Positions 17,344 through 26,213 of a stretch of DNA of 42,679 nucleotides are shown one piece after another. Position 1 is the first letter of the stretch. Each line of letters starts with the position of its first letter. Below the pieces are notes generated by a model, which was given only the letters and a program-made list of their open reading frames with translations, did not search any database and was not told the DNA's origin. Source of the stretch: an uncultured Butyricicoccus sp. (GTDB taxonomy: Bacteria; Bacillota; Clostridia; Oscillospirales; Butyricicoccaceae); assembly GCA_900544475.1 (NCBI GenBank), contig UQVU01000003.1, positions 1 through 42,679 of the forward strand, in the 5' to 3' direction. Made by a program: the position numbers and the translations under genes.

Positions 17344-19110
17344 GTGCCGTTTGACCGTATATTTCTGGACGAGCTGTCCGCGCGCAATGACATCGTGGAC
17401 ATCGTATCGCAGTATGTGCAGCTAAAAAAGAGCGGCGCGAACTACTTCGGCCTGTGTCCGTTCCATAACGAAAAGACCGGCTCGTTCTCGGTCTCGCCCG
17501 ACAAGCAGATTTTCCACTGCTTCGGCTGCGGCGCAGGCGGCGGCGTTATCACGTTCGTGATGAAGGCAGAAGGACTGAGCTTTCCGGACGCGGTGCGGTA
17601 TCTTGCCGACCGTGCCGGTATGCAGGTGCCCGAGCAGGGCGAGGCCGAGCGCCGCGCCGCCCGTCACCGCGACCGGCTGTATGCGCTGTGCAAGGACGCT
17701 GCGCGGTTTTATTACGAAACGCTGTGGAAGCCGGAAAACCGCGCCCCGCAGCAGTATTTCATCGGACGCGGCCTGTCGCGCCGCACCATGAACCGCTTCG
17801 GCCTCGGCTACGCGCCCGACTCGTTCCACGCGCTGATGGACGCCATGACGGCGAAGGGCTACACGCACGACGAGCTGATGGACGCGGGTCTGGTCAGCCG
17901 CAGCGAAAAGGGACGCATCTACGACCGCTTCCGCAACCGCGTGATGTTCCCGATCATCGACGTGCGCGGAAACGTCATCGCCTTCGGCGGCCGCGTCATG
18001 GACGACTCCAAGCCGAAGTACCTCAACTCGCCCGAAACGCCGATTTTCCACAAGAGCCGCAACCTTTTTGCGCTCAATCTTTCCAAAACCACAAAAAGCG
18101 ACTACTTTATTCTGGCCGAGGGCTACATGGACGTCATCGCGCTCCATCAGGCCGGCTTTGACTCGGCGGTGGCCTCTCTCGGCACCTCGCTCACCGAGGA
18201 GCAGGCGCGTATCATCGCGCGGCACACCGAGCAGATCGTCATCTCGTATGACGCGGACGGCGCGGGACAGAGCGCGGCGCAGCGAGCCATCGACATTCTG
18301 AAAAAGTGCGATTTGCAGGTAAAAGTCCTGCGTATTCCGGGGGCAAAGGACCCGGACGAGTTCATCAAGGCGCGGGGCGCGGCGGCGTTCCGTGCGCTCA
18401 TCGAGCGCAGCGAGGACCACAATGCGTTCCGCATCGAGCAGATTGCGGCGAAGTACGACCTCGAGGACGACGAGTCGCGCGTGCTGTTCCTGAAAGACGC
18501 GGCGCGTATGCTCGCGGGCATCGAAAGCTCCATTGAGCGCGAGGTCTACGCAGGCCGTGCCGCCAAGATGGCGCGTGTCACGCCCGAGGCCATGGCGGTC
18601 GAGGTGCGGCGCGAGCTGGGTATCCAGCGCAAGCGGCGAAGAGCCGCGGAAAAGCGTGAGATCCGCTCGCCGGTCGGTCTTGCGCAGCCGAAGGACCGCA
18701 CGCTCGCCTATTCCGACATGAAAAGCGCACGCGCCGAGGAAAACGTGCTGCGCCTGCTTTTCACCGACCAGAAACTGATAAACGGCATTGAGAAACAGCT
18801 GCCGGCGGCGTGGTTTTCCGCCCCGGTGCTGCGTAAGATATATGAACGTGTGCTCGAACTCGACCGCAGCGGCGGTCTGGTCGATGTGCTGGCCTTTGAG
18901 GGACAGCTGGAGCCGTGCGAGATGAGCCTGCTCTCCGGCATCCTTGAGCAGGGCGTACCGCCCGGCGACCACAGGGCGGAGCTTCAGGAGTACATAAATA
19001 CCATTCGATTACAGCGCGTCAAGGACGGAACGCTCACGAATGCGGGGGAGGACCCGCTTCTGACGTTCGGACGCATCAAAAACCAAAACGCGGGAGGACA
19101 AACGATATGA
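17344..19110 (+). CDS. dnaG: DNA primase
   Basis: It makes RNA primers for replication together with DnaB helicase. I prefer GTG 17344 (588 aa), because AGAGGTGAG at 17331-17339 is correctly spaced for it and overlaps the alternative in-frame GTG at 17335. The zinc-binding domain has C38, H41, C59 and C62 (CPFH...CFGC). The catalytic TOPRIM core has E259 in AEGYMDV and the acidic pair in [10 protein letters not shown] (D303, D305). A C-terminal helicase-interaction region follows. The stop overlaps the rpoD start as ATGA, so translation is coupled. Confidence 0.97.
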   Translation: MPFDRIFLDELSARNDIVDIVSQYVQLKKSGANYFGLCPFHNEKTGSFSVSPDKQIFHCFGCGAGGGVITFVMKAEGLSFPDAVRYLADRAGMQVPEQGEAERRAARHRDRLYALCKDAARFYYETLWKPENRAPQQYFIGRGLSRRTMNRFGLGYAPDSFHALMDAMTAKGYTHDELMDAGLVSRSEKGRIYDRFRNRVMFPIIDVRGNVIAFGGRVMDDSKPKYLNSPETPIFHKSRNLFALNLSKTTKSDYFILAEGYMDVIALHQAGFDSAVASLGTSLTEEQARIIARHTEQIVISYDADGAGQSAAQRAIDILKKCDLQVKVLRIPGAKDPDEFIKARGAAAFRALIERSEDHNAFRIEQIAAKYDLEDDESRVLFLKDAARMLAGIESSIEREVYAGRAAKMARVTPEAMAVEVRRELGIQRKRRRAAEKREIRSPVGLAQPKDRTLAYSDMKSARAEENVLRLLFTDQKLINGIEKQLPAAWFSAPVLRKIYERVLELDRSGGLVDVLAFEGQLEPCEMSLLSGILEQGVPPGDHRAELQEYINTIRLQRVKDGTLTNAGEDPLLTFGRIKNQNAGGQTI

Positions 19111-20339
19111 CGAACAACAAGGCACAGCAGAGCGCAGAAAAGACGGCAGAGCAGCAGCAGATCCTGCGCGACCTGCTCGCGCTCGGTAAAAAGAACGGTC
19201 GCCTGACGCTCAAGGAAATGGCGGACGCGCTCAGCCATCTCGAGCTTTCGAGCGACGATATCGACAAGCTGTACGAAACGCTGGAGTCTATGGGCATCGA
19301 AGTCGAAACCGAAGGCGTTCTGGAAAAGGCGCTCGGCGGCGACGATGAGGAGAGCTTTGAGCCGGGCACGGTCGAGGAGGTTCCGGAGGAGGAGCTTGTT
19401 GATACGTCCGCCATGGCGGAGACCTTCGCCATCGACGACCCGGTCCGCATGTACCTCAAGGAAATCGGCAAGGTAGACCTGCTTTCTCCCGAGGAGGAAG
19501 TCTCCCTCGCGGAGCGTATGCAGAAGGGCAGCGCCGCGGCGGAACGCATTGAAAAGGAAGGCGACTCCATTCCGCCCGAGGAGCGCGCACAGCTCGATAA
19601 GGACATCAAGACCGGCGACCGCGCAAAGAAGCGTCTGGCGGAGGCGAACCTCCGTCTGGTCGTTTCCATCGCGAAGCGCTATGTCGGCCGCGGCATGCTG
19701 TTCCTCGACCTCATTCAGGAGGGCAACCTCGGCCTCATCAAGGCGGTCGAGAAGTTCGACAGCACCAAGGGCTTCAAGTTCTCGACCTACGCAACGTGGT
19801 GGATCCGTCAGGCCATCACCCGCGCCATCGCAGACCAGGCGCGTACCATCCGTATCCCGGTACACATGGTCGAAACCATCAACAAGGTTATCCGCGTTTC
19901 CCGTCAGCTGCTTCAGGAGCTGGGTCACGACCCGAGCCCGGAGGAGATCGCAAAGGAAATGAACATGCCGGTAGACCGCGTGCGCGACATCCTCAAAATC
20001 GCGCAGGAGCCGGTATCGCTCGAAACCCCGATCGGCGAGGAGGAGGACTCTCACCTCGGCGACTTCATCCCGGACGACGACGCGCCGGAACCGGCAGAGG
20101 CGGCTTCCTTCATGCTGCTCAAGGAGCAGCTCGTTGAGGTGCTCAAGACGCTGACGCCGCGAGAGGAAAAGGTTCTGCGTCTGCGCTTCGGCATCGAGGA
20201 CGGCCACACCCGCACCCTCGAAGAGGTCGGCAAGGAGTTCAATGTAACCCGTGAACGTATCCGCCAGATCGAAGCCAAGGCGCTGCGCAAGCTGCGTCAC
20301 CCGTCCCGCTCCAAGAAGCTCAAGGACTTCCTGAACTGA
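19107..20339 (+). CDS. rpoD: RNA polymerase primary sigma factor (SigA/RpoD)
   Basis: The housekeeping sigma factor, 410 aa. It has a short region 1.1 at the N-terminus, then region 1.2 ([18 protein letters not shown]), regions 2.1-2.4 around [18 protein letters not shown] and [10 protein letters not shown], region 3 ([14 protein letters not shown]) and region 4.2 with the -35-binding helix-turn-helix ([20 protein letters not shown]). Its presence agrees with the many TTGACA/TATAAT-type promoters in the window. It is the last gene of the dgt-dnaG-rpoD operon, coupled to dnaG by a 4-base overlap and closed by a strong terminator. Confidence 0.98.
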   Translation: MTNNKAQQSAEKTAEQQQILRDLLALGKKNGRLTLKEMADALSHLELSSDDIDKLYETLESMGIEVETEGVLEKALGGDDEESFEPGTVEEVPEEELVDTSAMAETFAIDDPVRMYLKEIGKVDLLSPEEEVSLAERMQKGSAAAERIEKEGDSIPPEERAQLDKDIKTGDRAKKRLAEANLRLVVSIAKRYVGRGMLFLDLIQEGNLGLIKAVEKFDSTKGFKFSTYATWWIRQAITRAIADQARTIRIPVHMVETINKVIRVSRQLLQELGHDPSPEEIAKEMNMPVDRVRDILKIAQEPVSLETPIGEEEDSHLGDFIPDDDAPEPAEAASFMLLKEQLVEVLKTLTPREEKVLRLRFGIEDGHTRTLEEVGKEFNVTRERIRQIEAKALRKLRHPSRSKKLKDFLN

Positions 20340-20350
20340 CAATAACACAG

Positions 20351-20389
20351 GGCCGCTCACCTCAGCAACACGAGGCGGGCGGCCTTTTC
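20351..20389 (+). terminator. Intrinsic terminator after rpoD
   Basis: GGCCGCTCACCTC pairs with GAGGCGGGCGGCC (13 positions, one mismatch and one G-T pair) around an 8-base loop, followed by TTTTCT. It ends the dgt-dnaG-rpoD transcript. Confidence 0.85.
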
Positions 20390-20453
20390 TGCGCTTTCAG
20401 AAAAAAATCTGCGCATTTTTACAGAATATTCAGATGTAATCCCGTGCAAACGG

Positions 20454-20482
20454 TTGAGATGTCAAAAAAATGATGCTATAAT
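20454..20482 (+). promoter_or_regulatory. Strong promoter of the pyrophosphatase gene
   Basis: TTGAGA (20454-20459), a 17-base spacer and a perfect TATAAT (20477-20482). The -10 is preceded by TGC, an extended -10 element. This is among the strongest promoters in the window. Confidence 0.85.
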
Positions 20483-20540
20483 GATTAAACACTATCATTG
20501 AATTACGGCAGCTATATTATAAAAAGGAGCAAAAGATTAC

Positions 20541-22190
20541 ATGAGCCCAGTCTTTGTTATCGGACACCGCAATCCGGATACGGACTCGATCTGTTCTGCG
20601 ATCTGCTACGCGAACCTCAAGCGTATCCTGACCGGTGAAGAATATATCGCCTGCCGCGCGGGACACGTCAACACGGAAACCAAATTCGTGCTCGAACACT
20701 TCGGCGTCGAGACGCCGCGCTATATCGCCACGTTCGAGCCGCGCCTGAGCGATGTGCAGTACCGCGAGGTCGCGGGTATCGACTCGGAGATGTCCCTGCG
20801 CCGCGCATGGGACTACATGAACGAAAACGACATTCAGACCCTCGCCGTCGTCGATGAGGACCGCCACCTGAAGGGTCTGCTCACGCTGAGCGACATCGCG
20901 CGGTTCTACATGGAGGACCAGGACGCGAACGCGCTCGCAGAGGCGAAGACCAGCTACCGAAACCTTGTTGACGTTCTGGACGGCACGCTCGTTGCGGGTG
21001 AGCTGGAGCAGCCGTTCGAGGAAGGCCGCGTCGTTGTTGCGGCGGCGAACCCGGACGTCCTCGAGGACTACATCGCGCCGAACGACATGGTCATTCTCGG
21101 CAACCGCTACGAGAGCCAGCTGTGCGCCATCGAGATGAACGCCGGCTGCATCATCATCGGCCTCGGCGCCAAGGTTTCGCGCACCATCCGCAAGCTGGCG
21201 TCGGAAAACGGCGTTTCCATCATCGCGACGCCGCTCGACACCTACACCTGCGCCAAGGTCATCAGTCAGGCGGTCCCGGTGCGCCATGTCATGCGCAGCA
21301 AGGGCCTTATCACCTTCGAGCCGGAGGAAACGGTTGAGGATGTAAAGCGCACGGTTTCCAAGAAGCGTATCCGCTATTACCCGTTGATGGATGAACAGGG
21401 ACGATATGTCGGTATGTTCTCACAGCGCAACCTGCTGGATCTGGAGCGTCCGTCGGTCATTTTGGTCGATCACAACGAGCGCGATCAGGCCGCCGAAGGC
21501 ATTCGTTCGACCAATATTGTTGAGATCATCGACCACCACCGAATTGACTCGGTGGAGACCAGCGGACCGATCTACTTCCGCAATCAGCCGCTCGGCTGCA
21601 CCGCGACCATCATCACGCAGATGTACCATGAGCACAACGTGGAGATCGAGCCGAAAATCGCGGGTCTGCTGTGCTCGGCCATCCTGTCCGACACGCTGAT
21701 GTTCCGCTCGCCGACCTGCACGCCGCTCGACCGCGCCGCCGCCGAGGAGCTGGCGAAAATCGCGAGCCTCGACATCAAGAAGTACGCGACCGAGATGTTC
21801 CGTTCAAGCTCGCGCCTGCTTGACCGCTCGATGGACGAGCTGTTCCACATGGACTTCAAGTATTTCCAGGTGCAGAACCGCAAGATCGCCATTTCGCAGG
21901 TGACAAGCGTCAGCGAGGACGAGCTTTCCGGCATCCGCGACAAAATGCTCGAATACATGGAAAACTGCCTCAAGACGAGCGGGCTGTCCATGCAGTTCGC
22001 GATGCTGACCAATATCATCGAGGAAAAGACCGAGCTGCTCTATGTCGGCAAGGGCGCGGCGGCGCTCGTCCGCGCGGCGTTCAAGAAGGAATGCGGCGAG
22101 CATTCGGTCGAGCTGCCGGGCGTCGTCAGCCGCAAGAAGCAGATGGTAACGCCGCTGCTCAGCGCGATGGAAGAGGACGCCGGGCTCTGA
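20541..22190 (+). CDS. ppaC: Mn-dependent (family II) inorganic pyrophosphatase with CBS and DRTGG domains
   Basis: It hydrolyses pyrophosphate to phosphate, pulling biosynthetic reactions forward. The 549-aa protein is the long regulated form of family II. The catalytic DHH domain is split: GHRNPDTDS (H9, D13, D15) lies at the N-terminus and VDHNE plus IIDHH follow a large insert. The insert holds CBS1 (about 70-130), a DRTGG domain (about 140-250) and CBS2 (about 250-305), which in studied relatives bind adenine nucleotides and tune activity. The DHHA2 substrate motif SRKKQ is at 530-534. It has its own strong promoter and is followed immediately by a MITE-like element. Confidence 0.95.
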   Translation: MSPVFVIGHRNPDTDSICSAICYANLKRILTGEEYIACRAGHVNTETKFVLEHFGVETPRYIATFEPRLSDVQYREVAGIDSEMSLRRAWDYMNENDIQTLAVVDEDRHLKGLLTLSDIARFYMEDQDANALAEAKTSYRNLVDVLDGTLVAGELEQPFEEGRVVVAAANPDVLEDYIAPNDMVILGNRYESQLCAIEMNAGCIIIGLGAKVSRTIRKLASENGVSIIATPLDTYTCAKVISQAVPVRHVMRSKGLITFEPEETVEDVKRTVSKKRIRYYPLMDEQGRYVGMFSQRNLLDLERPSVILVDHNERDQAAEGIRSTNIVEIIDHHRIDSVETSGPIYFRNQPLGCTATIITQMYHEHNVEIEPKIAGLLCSAILSDTLMFRSPTCTPLDRAAAEELAKIASLDIKKYATEMFRSSSRLLDRSMDELFHMDFKYFQVQNRKIAISQVTSVSEDELSGIRDKMLEYMENCLKTSGLSMQFAMLTNIIEEKTELLYVGKGAAALVRAAFKKECGEHSVELPGVVSRKKQMVTPLLSAMEEDAGL

Positions 22191-22351
22191 GGCAACACCG
22201 CACAATGAAAGCTGCGGCGCTTTGCGGAAATTTTGTGCCCTGACTTTGTTGCGATTTCACGGTAATACGTCAAGTATTACCGCAAAACCGCGCCTCGTCA
22301 GTACGCAAAATTTACTCGCAAATCGCTCTTGTCCAATTATGCGGTATTGCC
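22191..22351. mobile_element. MITE-like palindromic element (161 bp)
   Basis: The first and last 16 bases are inverted repeats with two mismatches: GGCAACACCGCACAAT on the left (22191-22206), against GGCAATACCGCATAAT read inward from the right (22351-22336). The inner part is also an imperfect palindrome (TTTGCG...AAATTTTG pairs with CAAAATTT...CGCAAA), centred on GGTAATAC-GTCAA-GTATTACC (22261-22281). No ORF is present. This is the form of a miniature inverted-repeat transposable element. It begins the base after the pyrophosphatase stop codon and ends 30 bases before trmL. I could not see an obvious target-site duplication. Confidence 0.7.
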
Positions 22352-22380
22352 ATAAGCCTATTTTTCAGGAGAGAATACCC

Positions 22381-22866
22381 ATGCTTAATATCGTTCTGGT
22401 CGAGCCGGAGATTCCGCAGAATACCGGCAATATCGCCCGCACCTGCGCGGCGACCGGCTGCGTGCTGCATCTGGTCGAGCCGCTCGGCTTCGCGCTCGAC
22501 GACAAGCGCATGAAACGCGCAGGTCTGGACTACTGGCATCTGCTCGATGTGCGGATGTACAAAAATCTGGACGAATTTTTCGAGAAAAACCCGGACGGAC
22601 GCTATTTCTACGCCACGACCAAGGCGCCGCACGCCTACCACGAGGTCGAGTACCGTGACGGCGACTACCTCATGTTCGGCAAGGAAACGCGCGGCCTGCC
22701 CGAGCCGCTCCTCATTGAGCACCCCGAGCGCTGCGTGCGCATTCCGATGCGCGAGGGCGCGAGAAGCCTTAACCTGTCCAACTCGGTCGCCGTTATCGTG
22801 TTCGAGGCGCTGCGCCAGACCGGCTTTGAAAATCTGAAGCTCGCGGGCCCGTTCCCGCAGGCATAA
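22381..22866 (+). CDS. trmL: tRNA (cytidine(34)-2'-O)-methyltransferase
   Basis: A SPOUT-class methyltransferase that 2'-O-methylates the wobble base of certain leucine tRNAs using S-adenosylmethionine. The 161-aa protein has the family signatures EPEIPQNTGNIARTC at the N-terminus and the knotted SAM site FGKETRGLP plus IPMREGARSLNLSNSVA. ATG 22381 has AGGAGA 8-9 bases upstream. The frame is open to 22222, but that extension lies in the palindromic element and is not credible. Eleven bases separate it from the DegV gene. Confidence 0.94.
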   Translation: MLNIVLVEPEIPQNTGNIARTCAATGCVLHLVEPLGFALDDKRMKRAGLDYWHLLDVRMYKNLDEFFEKNPDGRYFYATTKAPHAYHEVEYRDGDYLMFGKETRGLPEPLLIEHPERCVRIPMREGARSLNLSNSVAVIVFEALRQTGFENLKLAGPFPQA

Positions 22867-22877
22867 AGGAGTAAACT

Positions 22878-23756
22878 ATGGAGAAAATACACATTCTGAC
22901 CGATTCCTCGTCCGATATTCCGCAGGAACAGGTCGAGAAGTACGGCATCGAAATCGTGCCCATCATGCTCTCGCACGAGGGCCGCACTTTCCGCGAGTAT
23001 TACGACATCACGTCGGCGGAATACTGCAAGCTGCTTGAGGAGAGCGACGAAATCCCGAGCACCGCGATGGCGACGCCGACCGTTTTTCTGGACTCGTACA
23101 ACCGTGCCTTTGAGCGCGGCTGCACTCATCTCATCGCTGTCCTCATCAACGGCAACGGCTCGGGCACCTATCAGGCGGCCTGCCTCGCCAAGAGTATGTT
23201 CGAGGAGGAGCACGGCGAGAACGCCATGACCTTCGAGCTGTTCGACTCGCGCACCTACACCTACATCTACGGCCACATCGTCGTCAAGGCGGCGGAAATG
23301 CGTGAGCAGGGCGAGAGCTTCGAGGCCATCACGAGCGTCATCCGCAGCCGTCTGAACCGCGTCGAGGCGTATCTCGGCGTGTACACGCTCAAATATCTCA
23401 AGAAGTCCGGCCGTATTTCGGGCGGCGCGGCGTTCGTCGGCGAGGCGCTCGGCCTCAAGCCCATCGGCTACGTCTATGACGGCGCGGTCAAGGTCTGCGA
23501 CAAGGTGCGCGGCGAAAAGGCGCTCGCCGCAGGCGTCTGCAAGAAGGTTGCCGCCCATGTGCAGCAGCCGGACAAGCAGACCGGCATTCTGCTCTACGGT
23601 GATGTGCCGGCGGAGCGCCTCGACGAAATCGAGAAGCGTATGCGCGAGGAAATCGGCTTTAAGGACGTCGTTCGATGCGCCATCGGCCCGTCTGTTCTGA
23701 CCAATACAGGCCCGCTCGCCATCGCTGTGGCGTACTACGGCGCGCCGCGGAGCTGA
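22878..23756 (+). CDS. DegV-family fatty-acid-binding protein
   Basis: A 292-aa DegV-fold protein. DegV/FakB proteins bind a single fatty acid and, in species with the FakA kinase, present it for phosphorylation so it can enter phospholipid synthesis. Visible signatures are TDSSSDIPQE at the N-terminus, EIPSTAMATPTVF, and GNGSGTYQAA around the lipid-carboxylate site. The second half carries YTLKYLKKSGRISGG. FakA is not in this window. An RBS (AAAGGAG) sits between trmL and this gene, so the two probably form a small operon. Confidence 0.9.
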   Translation: MEKIHILTDSSSDIPQEQVEKYGIEIVPIMLSHEGRTFREYYDITSAEYCKLLEESDEIPSTAMATPTVFLDSYNRAFERGCTHLIAVLINGNGSGTYQAACLAKSMFEEEHGENAMTFELFDSRTYTYIYGHIVVKAAEMREQGESFEAITSVIRSRLNRVEAYLGVYTLKYLKKSGRISGGAAFVGEALGLKPIGYVYDGAVKVCDKVRGEKALAAGVCKKVAAHVQQPDKQTGILLYGDVPAERLDEIEKRMREEIGFKDVVRCAIGPSVLTNTGPLAIAVAYYGAPRS

Positions 23757-23857
23757 TGAAAAATTGTGAAAATTGCAGAATATTTTCCGCTTTTTTGACG
23801 CAAAATGCAAAAATCCTCTAAAACGTTGCTGAAAGGTGAGGTTTTTCTTGAATTTGC

Positions 23858-23886
23858 TTGCTATCAGGGCGGATTACGAGTATAAT
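23858..23886 (+). promoter_or_regulatory. Promoter of the glycolytic cluster (pgk)
   Basis: TTGCTA (23858-23863), a 17-base spacer and a perfect TATAAT (23881-23886). The -10 lies within the left arm of an 11-bp perfect inverted repeat (23882-23892 with 23941-23951). The leader is about 100 bases. Confidence 0.75.
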
Positions 23887-23951
23887 TTGGTATTGGAAAC
23901 GGAATTCTTTGTATAAGAAAGATTTCGTTATTTGGAAGATTACCAAATTAT
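23882..23951. promoter_or_regulatory. Candidate operator pair: 11-bp inverted repeat at the pgk promoter
   Basis: ATAATTTGGTA (23882-23892) and its exact reverse complement TACCAAATTAT (23941-23951) are 48 bases apart. One arm overlaps the -10 and the other lies in the leader. This could be a two-site operator for a glycolytic repressor. No such regulator gene is in the window. Confidence 0.45.
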
Positions 23952-23992
23952 CAGCTGTATTACAGACTTTTCATTAAGGAGAGGGATATACT

Positions 23993-25195
23993 ATGCAGTA
24001 CAACAAGAAGAGCGTCGAGGATATTGACGTTTCCGGTAAGAAGGTTATCGTCCGCTGCGACTTCAACGTTCCGCAGGACGAGAACGGCAACATTACCGAC
24101 GACAAGCGCATCCGCGCATCTCTCGAGACCATCAAGTACCTGCTCGGCCACAACGCAGCAGTTATTCTGTGCTCTCACCTGGGCCGTCCGAAGGGCGAGT
24201 TCAACATGAAGTACACCCTGGCGCCGGTTGCAAAGCGCCTGTCCGAGCTGCTCGGTCAGGAGGTTAAGCTGGCGAAGGACGTTGTCGGCGAGGACGCAAA
24301 GAAGCTCGCGGCAGAGGTAAAGCCGGGCGAGGCTGTTCTGCTTGAGAACGTTCGCTTCGAGAAGGGCGAGACCAAGAACGACGCAGCTCTGGCAAAGGCT
24401 ATGGCTGACATGGCTGAGATCTACGTCAACGACGCTTTCGGCACCGCTCACCGCGCACACGCTTCCACCGCAGGCATCGCTGATTACCTGCCGGCTGTAT
24501 GCGGCTTCCTCATCAAGAAGGAAATCTCCATCATGGGCAAGGCTCTGAGCGACCCGGCTCGTCCGTTCGTTGCTATCCTGGGCGGCGCTAAGGTCTCCGA
24601 CAAGCTGGCCGTTATCGAGAACCTGATCGAAAAGTGCGATACCATCATCATCGGCGGCGGCATGGCATACACCTTCCTCGCAGCCAAGGGCTACGGCATC
24701 GGCAAGTCTCTGTTTGATGCTGAAAAGGTTGACTACTGCAAGGACATGATGGCCAAGGCCGAGGCTAAGGGCGTCAAGCTGCTCCTGCCGGTCGATACCG
24801 TTGTTTCCGCTTCGTTCCCGAACCCCATCAACGCAGCCATCGACGTCAAGACCGTCCCGGTTGACGCAATCCCTGCCGACATGGAGGGCATGGACATCGG
24901 CGAAAAGACGCGCGAGCTCTTTGCTGACGCCGTAAAGTCCGCTAAGACTGTTGTCTGGAACGGTCCTATGGGCGTTTTCGAGAATCCCACCCTTGCCAAG
25001 GGCACCATCGCCATGGCACAGGCACTGGCTGACTCCTCCGCTACCACTATCGTCGGCGGCGGCGACTCCGCAGCAGCCTGCGAGCAGCTGGGCTTCGCAG
25101 ACAAGATCACCCATATCTCCACCGGCGGCGGCGCATCTCTCGAGTTCCTCGAGGGTAAGGAGCTTCCGGGCATCGCCTGCCTGCTGAGCAAGTAA
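23993..25195 (+). CDS. pgk: Phosphoglycerate kinase
   Basis: It transfers phosphate from 1,3-bisphosphoglycerate to ADP, the first ATP-yielding step of glycolysis. The 400-aa protein is full length, with the substrate-binding start [14 protein letters not shown], the hinge region, [10 protein letters not shown] and the nucleotide-site [13 protein letters not shown] near the C-terminus. AAGGAGAGGG lies before the ATG. Codon choice (GCT, GTT, TCC) differs from the GCG-rich choice in addAB, as expected for a highly expressed gene. It heads the pgk-tpiA-gpmI-eno cluster, which lacks gapA. Confidence 0.98.
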   Translation: MQYNKKSVEDIDVSGKKVIVRCDFNVPQDENGNITDDKRIRASLETIKYLLGHNAAVILCSHLGRPKGEFNMKYTLAPVAKRLSELLGQEVKLAKDVVGEDAKKLAAEVKPGEAVLLENVRFEKGETKNDAALAKAMADMAEIYVNDAFGTAHRAHASTAGIADYLPAVCGFLIKKEISIMGKALSDPARPFVAILGGAKVSDKLAVIENLIEKCDTIIIGGGMAYTFLAAKGYGIGKSLFDAEKVDYCKDMMAKAEAKGVKLLLPVDTVVSASFPNPINAAIDVKTVPVDAIPADMEGMDIGEKTRELFADAVKSAKTVVWNGPMGVFENPTLAKGTIAMAQALADSSATTIVGGGDSAAACEQLGFADKITHISTGGGASLEFLEGKELPGIACLLSK

Positions 25196-25202
25196 AAAAC
25201 GC

Positions 25203-25237
25203 TTTATACCGGGGCGTATCCTCATGCCCCGTATAAA
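25203..25237 (+). other. pgk-tpiA intercistronic hairpin
   Basis: TTTATAC-C-GGGGC pairs with GCCCC-GTATAAA (12 bp with a single bulged C) around a 10-base loop. No T run follows on the plus strand, so it is more likely an mRNA-stabilising or partial-termination hairpin than a full terminator. Confidence 0.55.
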
Positions 25238-25300
25238 TACATAAAGGATAAGGACGAACACGAGAAAATCGTCTGAATTTTTGAAAGGGGTATATCCATA

Positions 25301-26071
25301 ATGAATCGCAGATACCGTAAGACCATTATCGCTGGCAACTGGAAGATGAACAAGACTCCGGCAGAAGCAAAGGCTCTGATCGAGGAGATGAAGCCGCTTC
25401 TCTCCAAGACCAAGTGGTGCGAGATGGTTCTTTGCGTACCGTTTACCGATATCCAGGCTGCTGTAAAGGCTGCTAAGGGTTCCAAGATCGCTATCGGCGC
25501 TGAGAACATGCACTTCGAGAAGTCCGGCGCTTTCACCGGCGAGATATCCGCTGATATGCTCAAGGAGCTGGGCGTAAAGTACGTTATCATCGGCCACTCC
25601 GAGCGCCGTCAGTACTTCAACGAGACCGACGAGGCATGCGGCAAGAAGGTTCAGGTTGCTCTCGAGAACGGCCTGCGCCCGATCCTGTGCGTTGGCGAGT
25701 CCCTGACCGAGCGCGAGCAGGACGTTACCATGGAAGTTATCCGCAAGCAGATCAAGATCGCGCTGCAGAACGTAGCTGTTGAGGACATCAAGAAGGTCGT
25801 CATCGCTTACGAGCCGATCTGGGCTATCGGTACCGGCAAGACCGCTACCGCAGAGCAGGCAAACGAGGTCTGCTCCGCTATCCGTGACTGCCTGCGCGAG
25901 AAGTACGGCGCACGCGCTGCTCGCGGCATTACCATTCAGTACGGCGGCTCCATGAACGCTAAGAACGCTTCCGAGCTGCTGGCTCAGCCGGACGTTGACG
26001 GCGGTCTGATCGGCGGCGCTTCCCTGAAGAGCGCTGACTTCGCTACCATCGTAGAGGCAGCTAACCAGTAA
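25301..26071 (+). CDS. tpiA: Triose-phosphate isomerase
   Basis: It interconverts dihydroxyacetone phosphate and glyceraldehyde 3-phosphate. The 256-aa TIM barrel has K15 (AGNWKMN), the electrophile H99 (IIGHSERR), the catalytic base E170 ([11 protein letters not shown]) in front of the mobile loop, and the phosphate-binding YGGSM near the C-terminus. GAAAGGGG precedes the ATG. It is placed between pgk and gpmI in the same orientation, with the same high-expression codon bias. Confidence 0.98.
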   Translation: MNRRYRKTIIAGNWKMNKTPAEAKALIEEMKPLLSKTKWCEMVLCVPFTDIQAAVKAAKGSKIAIGAENMHFEKSGAFTGEISADMLKELGVKYVIIGHSERRQYFNETDEACGKKVQVALENGLRPILCVGESLTEREQDVTMEVIRKQIKIALQNVAVEDIKKVVIAYEPIWAIGTGKTATAEQANEVCSAIRDCLREKYGARAARGITIQYGGSMNAKNASELLAQPDVDGGLIGGASLKSADFATIVEAANQ

Positions 26072-26141
26072 TTTCACAGCTTCCCGCTTTTGCGGCGGAG
26101 CTGAAATCGCGGTAACGGGATGTCCTCCCGCGCTGATCGCG

Positions 26142-26182
26142 AAAAGGGGGACAGCGACAGGTATCGTTGTCCCCTTTTGTCC
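26142..26182 (+). terminator. Terminator-like hairpin between tpiA and gpmI
   Basis: AAAAGGGGGACAGCGA (26142-26157) pairs with TCGTTGTCCCCTTTT (26164-26178), allowing one G-T pair and one bulged G, and ends in TTTTG. It may end part of the tpiA transcripts. gpmI, 32 bases further on, has no other obvious promoter in between, so read-through is likely. Confidence 0.55.
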
Positions 26183-26213
26183 GTTTTCGCTTCTGAAAAG
26201 GAGTTTTACAAGA

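Noticed and set aside
22222..22380. N-terminal extension of TrmL by 53 residues
   Set aside because: It lies within the palindromic element, has no family similarity, and the family signature begins right after ATG 22381.
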